Shown piece after piece: positions 59,990-64,000 of a DNA stretch of 64,000 nucleotides. Position 1 is the stretch's first letter. Each line of letters begins with the position of its first letter. Below the pieces are notes generated by a model. It searched no databases and was not told the origin of the DNA. It saw only the letters and a program-made list of their open reading frames with translations. The DNA is from Xiheimicrobium sp052034585 (lineage in GTDB: Bacteria > Myxococcota > Myxococcia > Myxococcales > Myxococcaceae). A program made the position numbers and the translations under genes. Where the stretch lies: NCBI GenBank assembly GCA_052034585.1, contig JBPOIJ010000015.1, forward strand, positions 62,001 through 126,000, given 5' to 3'.

Positions 59990-62347
59990 TCAGTGAATCG
60001 CGAGCGAGAAGCTGCCTGCCGAGAGCCCGGCGCCGTCGACCCACACGGTGTAGGTGCCCGGCTGCACGTTCGTCAGAGTGACGCTCACCGGCGCTCCGAA
60101 GTCAGGCGCGGCCTGGCAGCCCAGGTTCTGACCGGCCGAGGTGCAGTTCGTCACTTGAGGCCCTCCCCGCACGTAGACGACGGGGCGCATCAACACGCCG
60201 CCCACGGCGTCGGGGGTGACGGTGATGGTGACGGTCGGAGTGGGCGCGGCGATCTGGAACGAGTAGGCCACGTCTCCGCCGGCCTCGCCGTTGGCGCCGA
60301 GCGGGAAGCCGCAGTTCCCCTCAGTGGTGTCGTTCGCCGCCCGGGTGTCACCGGTCGCGTTCGAGCCCAGCTGGAGGTACGCCATCGCCGAGGTGATGCA
60401 GGCGTCGTTGCTCGGCGCGGTGAGGGGCGGGCCGGGCAGGAGCCGCAACGAGAACGGCCCCTGCGTCGCGAGATCGCCCGACACCCAGAGCGAGTAGGTG
60501 CCTGGGTCGAGCGAGGGCACCACCGCGACCGCGCGATCGGGCACCTGCAGATCGGAGTAGGCGCAGCGGCCAACCGGAAGCAGCGACGTCACTGCGCACA
60601 GCCCGGCTGGCTTGAGGGTGACGACGGGCAACAACCTCGAGCCGGCGAGCGCCCGGGCGTCGATCGACAGCGACTGCCGGCTGGTGAGCGTGAAGGCGTA
60701 GGCGACGTCGGGAGAGTCGGCGGTGTCGGCGCACGTCGTGGCGTCGGGGAGCGCTCCGACGGTGGTCTCCATGCCGAGGAAGACCGGCCCGCCAGCGAGA
60801 GACACCTGGCTCGCCGAGCTGCACGCGTCGTTGCCCGGAGGCGAAGGCGGCGGACCGAGCTCGAGCTGGAGATCGAAGGCCCCAGAGGTGCCCGCCTTGC
60901 CGTCGACGAAGAGGTAGTAGCGGCCAGTCTCGAGCCGGGGCACCTCGAGCTGCGCCGGAAACCCGGCCTGGCCCGCGGGAGCGCAGTGGAGCTGGTCGCG
61001 AACGATCTGCGAGGTGCACGCTTGATCGCGGCGCAGGTAGAGCACGGGCTGGAGCCGAGAGCCGGCAAACGGCGTCACCAGCACCCGCACCATCGACGGC
61101 TGAGCGAGCTGGAGGGAGTAGACGAGATCGGGCCCGGTGCCGTCGCAGCCGACCGCGTCGCTCTTCGCGCCCGTGGTGTCTCCCTGAACCGAGACGCTCG
61201 TCATCCCGCTCATGGTGATGAGCTCGCTCGCCGAGCTGCAGAACTCGTTGGTGGGGGGCGGAACGGGCTCGGCGAGGGCGACCCTCAGGCGATAGCGGCC
61301 GGTCGCGCCAGAAGACGCGCCGTCCACCGCGAGGAAGTAGTCGCCTGCCTCGGCCGAGGGGATCTCGACGACCGCCACGTTGGTGCTCGGGGTCGCCAGG
61401 GTGCAGGCGGCCTCGCTGTTGAGGGCGGTGCAGGTGCGGCGCACCGAGAGCACGGGGCGGAACCCGACCAACCCGAGCGCCTCGATCTTGATCCGGCGGG
61501 GGCGATCGAGGGTGAGCCGATAGACGGCGTCCGGAGCGCCCATGCCACCGCAGCTGGAGGCGCCATCGTCGGCGAGCCCGTGGGTGTCACCGGTGAGCTC
61601 GATCAGATCCTGCCCGCGCAGCACGCCCGGCGCCGCGCAGCTGTCGACGCTGGGCGCCTCGTCGAAGGTGACCTCGAGCTCGAACTCGCCCCCGACGTCG
61701 GTCTCGCTGTCGACCCAGAGGAAGAGCTGCCCCTCTCCTGCCTCGGCGACGAAGCTGGCCTGGCCACGCTCGGGCGCGAAGTAGCCACAGGCGATCTCGG
61801 CGCTGGTGGTCGCGCACTCGGTCCGAGCCCCGACGATCGGCTGGAACCCGGGAGAGGTGCTGAGCGGCTTGACGGTGGCGGTCACCCGCCTCCGCTGGGC
61901 GAGGGTGAAGCCGAAGACGACGTCAGGCCCGACCGAGCCGGGCAAGGCACACGACAGCTGCGAGTCCTGCACCGACTTGGCCGTGCTCCCGCGCAGGGTG
62001 ACGGTGCCCGAGGAGACGTCGATCAACGAGGTGAGCGCCCCGCAGCTCTCGGCCGCCGCCGCCACGCACCGGCCCGCCTGCATGTCGCAGGAGCCTTGGG
62101 GGCAATCGCCGTTGCTCGTGCACGCCACGCAGGTGCCGCTCTTCGAACAGAACGGAGTCGCGCCCGAGCAGGCCGCGTTCGTCGTGCACCCTCCCCCGTC
62201 GGACAAGTGGGCGTCGACACACTCGCCGCTCTCGGAGTCACACACCTGCCCTTGGGGACAGCTGTCGCAGCGGTTCCGTAGCGCGGACGGGCCGCACGAA
62301 GACGCCACCAGCAGGGTGAGAAGGAAGAACCAGGGTCGTTGCAGCAC
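59990..62347 (-). CDS. Lipoprotein with pre-peptidase C-terminal-like (PPC) repeats
   Basis: 785 residues. A lipoprotein signal (LLTLLVASSC) is followed by Cys-rich EGF-like modules (CDSCPQGQVCDSESGECVDAH, CTTNAACSGATPFCSKSGTCVACTSNGDCPQGSCDMQAGRCV). After that come about six similar 110-residue beta-rich repeats of the PPC type, each with a C..A..L start, a DVVYxxxLxxxRxIxVxxxxLxxFxPVxxxRxxCxxx core and a GxYxLxVDGxxxxxGxFxLxV end. PPC domains are carried by secreted proteases and assist folding or secretion; here they are free-standing. No catalytic domain is visible. Likely a surface lipoprotein. Confidence 0.78.
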   Translation of the reverse strand: MLQRPWFFLLTLLVASSCGPSALRNRCDSCPQGQVCDSESGECVDAHLSDGGGCTTNAACSGATPFCSKSGTCVACTSNGDCPQGSCDMQAGRCVAAAAESCGALTSLIDVSSGTVTLRGSTAKSVQDSQLSCALPGSVGPDVVFGFTLAQRRRVTATVKPLSTSPGFQPIVGARTECATTSAEIACGYFAPERGQASFVAEAGEGQLFLWVDSETDVGGEFELEVTFDEAPSVDSCAAPGVLRGQDLIELTGDTHGLADDGASSCGGMGAPDAVYRLTLDRPRRIKIEALGLVGFRPVLSVRRTCTALNSEAACTLATPSTNVAVVEIPSAEAGDYFLAVDGASSGATGRYRLRVALAEPVPPPTNEFCSSASELITMSGMTSVSVQGDTTGAKSDAVGCDGTGPDLVYSLQLAQPSMVRVLVTPFAGSRLQPVLYLRRDQACTSQIVRDQLHCAPAGQAGFPAQLEVPRLETGRYYLFVDGKAGTSGAFDLQLELGPPPSPPGNDACSSASQVSLAGGPVFLGMETTVGALPDATTCADTADSPDVAYAFTLTSRQSLSIDARALAGSRLLPVVTLKPAGLCAVTSLLPVGRCAYSDLQVPDRAVAVVPSLDPGTYSLWVSGDLATQGPFSLRLLPGPPLTAPSNDACITSAMAYLQLGSNATGDTRAANDTTEGNCGFPLGANGEAGGDVAYSFQIAAPTPTVTITVTPDAVGGVLMRPVVYVRGGPQVTNCTSAGQNLGCQAAPDFGAPVSVTLTNVQPGTYTVWVDGAGLSAGSFSLAIH

Positions 62348-62456
62348 GAAAGGGCCTCGAAGCGCAGGCCGGCCTTACACCAGAAACTGTACCGTGTCGG
62401 CGCGCCAAGTGCGACTCTTGGGCCCCCCGACCACCACGGTCGGCCAGGGAGGCGCG

Positions 62457-62966
62457 ATGGAGCTCGAGCTCACCGGTTTTGGCGAATTCGAAGGCGTGGA
62501 GCTCTTGCAGAAGCTCCACCTCTTCCAGCGGCTCACCTTCGACGAGACGACCCGCCTGGGCTCCATCATCCAGTACGTCGATCTCCCTCCCGACACCCTG
62601 GTGATCGAGCAGAACGCCCTGGGTGACGCGCTCTACGTGATCGCCAAGGGCGAGGTGACGGTGAGCCGCGACGCCGACGGCGACGGGCAGCACAGCAAGG
62701 CCGAGGAGATCGGCCGGCTCAAGGAAGGCGATCTCTTCGGCGAGATGTCGCTCATCGACGATCTGCTCACCAGCGCGCGGGTCACCACCGCGACGAGCTG
62801 CCGGCTGCTCAAGATGCCACGCGATCGGTTCGAGGCCCTGCTCGCGAGCGACGACAAGCTGGCGGTGAAGGTCTTCCGCTCGTTCTGCCGCACCCTCTCC
62901 GATCGACTGCGCCGGACGACGGGCATGTTGGCGAAGACCCAGGCGATGCAGGTGGCGGTGCGCTGA
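62457..62966 (+). CDS. Cyclic-nucleotide-binding-fold protein
   Basis: 169 residues from ATG 62457; the frame is open upstream but over the antisense of the lipoprotein. A single CRP-type beta roll occupies residues 15-140: LLQKLHLFQRLTFDETTRLGSIIQYVDLPPDTLVIEQNALGDALYVIAKGEVTVSRD and GDLFGEMSLIDDLLTSARVTTATSCRLLKM. The phosphate-binding cassette keeps FGE but has Thr (LLTSARV) where the nucleotide-phosphate Arg is usually found, so canonical cAMP or cGMP binding is doubtful. There is no DNA-binding domain. It ends 25 bp before the PilT-like gene and is probably in the same transcript. Confidence 0.82.
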   Translation: MELELTGFGEFEGVELLQKLHLFQRLTFDETTRLGSIIQYVDLPPDTLVIEQNALGDALYVIAKGEVTVSRDADGDGQHSKAEEIGRLKEGDLFGEMSLIDDLLTSARVTTATSCRLLKMPRDRFEALLASDDKLAVKVFRSFCRTLSDRLRRTTGMLAKTQAMQVAVR

Positions 62967-62991
62967 GCGACTCACCCTTGGAGACGGCCAG

Positions 62992-64000
62992 ATGGAACTC
63001 GCGACCTTCAATCAATTCCTGACCGCGGCGGTGAAGAACGGCGCCAGCGACGTGCACTTCAAGGTGGGCTCGGCCCCGGCGCTCCGGGTGAACGGCCAGC
63101 TGCTGCCGGTGAAGGTGCCGGCGCTCCAGCCCGAAGACACCGGCCGGATCGTGAAGCACCTCTTGGCGCACAGCCGCTACAAGGGCGCGATCGACGATCT
63201 GCAGGACTTCGACACCAGCTACGCGCTCGAGGGCGTCGGCCGCTTCCGCGCGAACGTCTTTCGCAACAAGGGTCACCTCGGCGCGGTGATGCGCTCGATT
63301 CCGCTCTCGGTGCCCGACTTCGTCAAGCTCGGCCTGCCCAAGGTGCTCGAGAAGCTCTCGCAAGAAGAGCGCGGCCTCATCCTCGTCACCGGCATCACCG
63401 GCTCGGGCAAGTCGTCCACCCTCGCGGCGATGGTGAACTACATCAACGCCCACTACCGAAAGCACATCGTCACCATCGAGGACCCGATCGAGTTCGTCCA
63501 CCAGGACAACTTCAGCCGGGTGACCCAGCGCGAGATCGGCCCCGACACCCCGAGCTTCGCCGCCGCCCTGCGCGCCGCGCTCCGCCAGGATCCCGACGTG
63601 ATCCTCGTCGGCGAGATGCGCGACACCGAGACGATCGAGATCGCGCTGAAGGCCGCTGAGACGGGCCACCTCGTGCTCTCCACCGTGCACACCCAGGACT
63701 GCTACCGCACCATCGGCCGCATCATCGGCGTCTTCCCGCCCGAGGGTCAGACTGGCGTGCGCAACCGGCTCGCCGAGAACCTGCGCGGCACGGTGTCACA
63801 GCGGCTGCTCCCTCACGCCTCCGGGCGGGGGCGCGCCGTCGCGGCCGAGATCATGGTGTCGACGCTGTCGGTGGTGGAGTTCATCAAGGACCCGAACCGC
63901 ACCCACGAGATCACCGACTTCCTCGAGCGAAACCACGATCTCCTCGGGACGCAGAGCTTCGACATGCACCTGGCGGCGCTCCTCAAGGGAGGGCAGGTCA
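62992..64000 (+). CDS. pilT: PilT/PilU-type type IV pilus retraction ATPase (3' end outside window)
   Basis: 336 residues are visible and the frame is open at base 64000. GASDVHFKVGSAPALRVNGQL is the N-terminal PAS-like domain. The ATPase core has Walker A VTGITGSGKSSTLAAM, Asp box VTIEDPIEFVHQ, Walker B DPDVILVGEMRDTETIE and His box AETGHLVLSTVHTQD. These motifs mark the retraction motors PilT/PilU rather than PilB, which is larger. The C-terminal AIRNLI-like motif that would separate PilT from PilU is off the edge. Myxobacteria carry several PilT-like paralogues, so this may be one of them. Confidence 0.88.
   Translation, partial: MELATFNQFLTAAVKNGASDVHFKVGSAPALRVNGQLLPVKVPALQPEDTGRIVKHLLAHSRYKGAIDDLQDFDTSYALEGVGRFRANVFRNKGHLGAVMRSIPLSVPDFVKLGLPKVLEKLSQEERGLILVTGITGSGKSSTLAAMVNYINAHYRKHIVTIEDPIEFVHQDNFSRVTQREIGPDTPSFAAALRAALRQDPDVILVGEMRDTETIEIALKAAETGHLVLSTVHTQDCYRTIGRIIGVFPPEGQTGVRNRLAENLRGTVSQRLLPHASGRGRAVAAEIMVSTLSVVEFIKDPNRTHEITDFLERNHDLLGTQSFDMHLAALLKGGQV

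Noticed and set aside
59795..62281. Plus-strand open frame of 828 codons opposite the PPC lipoprotein
   Set aside because: The minus strand has a signal, lipobox and six repeats; the plus frame has no family features.

Overview
The window is high-GC DNA (my impression is roughly two-thirds G+C, with strong G/C preference at third codon positions). It looks like a chromosomal segment of a myxobacterium, most likely suborder Cystobacterineae. The strongest evidence is a complete Frz chemosensory locus (49176-56956) in the gene order known from Myxococcus xanthus: frzZ divergent from frzA-frzB-frzCD-frzE-frzG-frzF. Supporting signs are a PilT-type motor ATPase, many secreted lipoproteins with low-complexity Asp/Ala/Gly or Gly/Ser linkers, a TIGR02996-type protein, large TPR proteins and a zinc-ribbon/TPR membrane protein. 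I see no phage, IS element, integrase, CRISPR array or rRNA.

Layout. 1-5,700: secreted lipoproteins, mnmA, a CCA-adding enzyme, tRNA-Arg(CCT) and tRNA-Val(CAC), neither of which encodes its CCA end, and a DUF4124 protein. 5,264-12,500: a short Hsp70/SCP2-like/coiled-coil operon, a SpmA-SpmB fusion membrane protein, two tandem Cys-rich membrane proteins, a HEAT/TPR lipoprotein and an NlpC/P60-like lipoprotein. 12,511-12,610: a 28-bp tandem repeat between convergent genes. 12,612-18,305: an operon of lysC, a ComEA-like gene and a zinc-ribbon protein with 13 short Thr motifs, then hutH. 18,379-26,457: a 1,665-residue TPR protein, a TIGR02996 gene with an apparent frameshift, and clpX interrupted by an in-frame TAA between its zinc-binding and AAA+ domains.

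26,547-33,900: a chalcone-isomerase-like protein, serC, a histidine phosphatase, two unequal ArsA/Get3-like ATPases flanking a C-terminally anchored DNRLRE protein, an FKBP and a ScfR/RamB-like regulator. 33,894-39,223: four consecutive lipoprotein genes, including a beta-propeller lactonase and a very Cys-rich repeat protein. 39,304-48,939: an unassigned 299-residue protein, pepA, a solitary adenine methyltransferase, a DUF1385 membrane protein, rpmE, a radical SAM enzyme translationally coupled to an acetyltransferase, an outer-membrane barrel and a peptidoglycan-binding protein.

49,176-64,000: the Frz pathway, ilvE, a winged-helix AAA ATPase, an acetyltransferase, a PPC-repeat lipoprotein, and a cyclic-nucleotide-binding-fold gene directly upstream of the PilT-like ATPase that runs off the right edge. 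In M. xanthus, Frz controls cell reversal and therefore gliding and type IV pilus motility, so the right-hand 15 kb carries both signalling and motor functions. The remaining genes are mainly housekeeping (tRNA modification and maturation, amino-acid biosynthesis, proteolysis, ribosome) mixed with lineage-specific envelope proteins.
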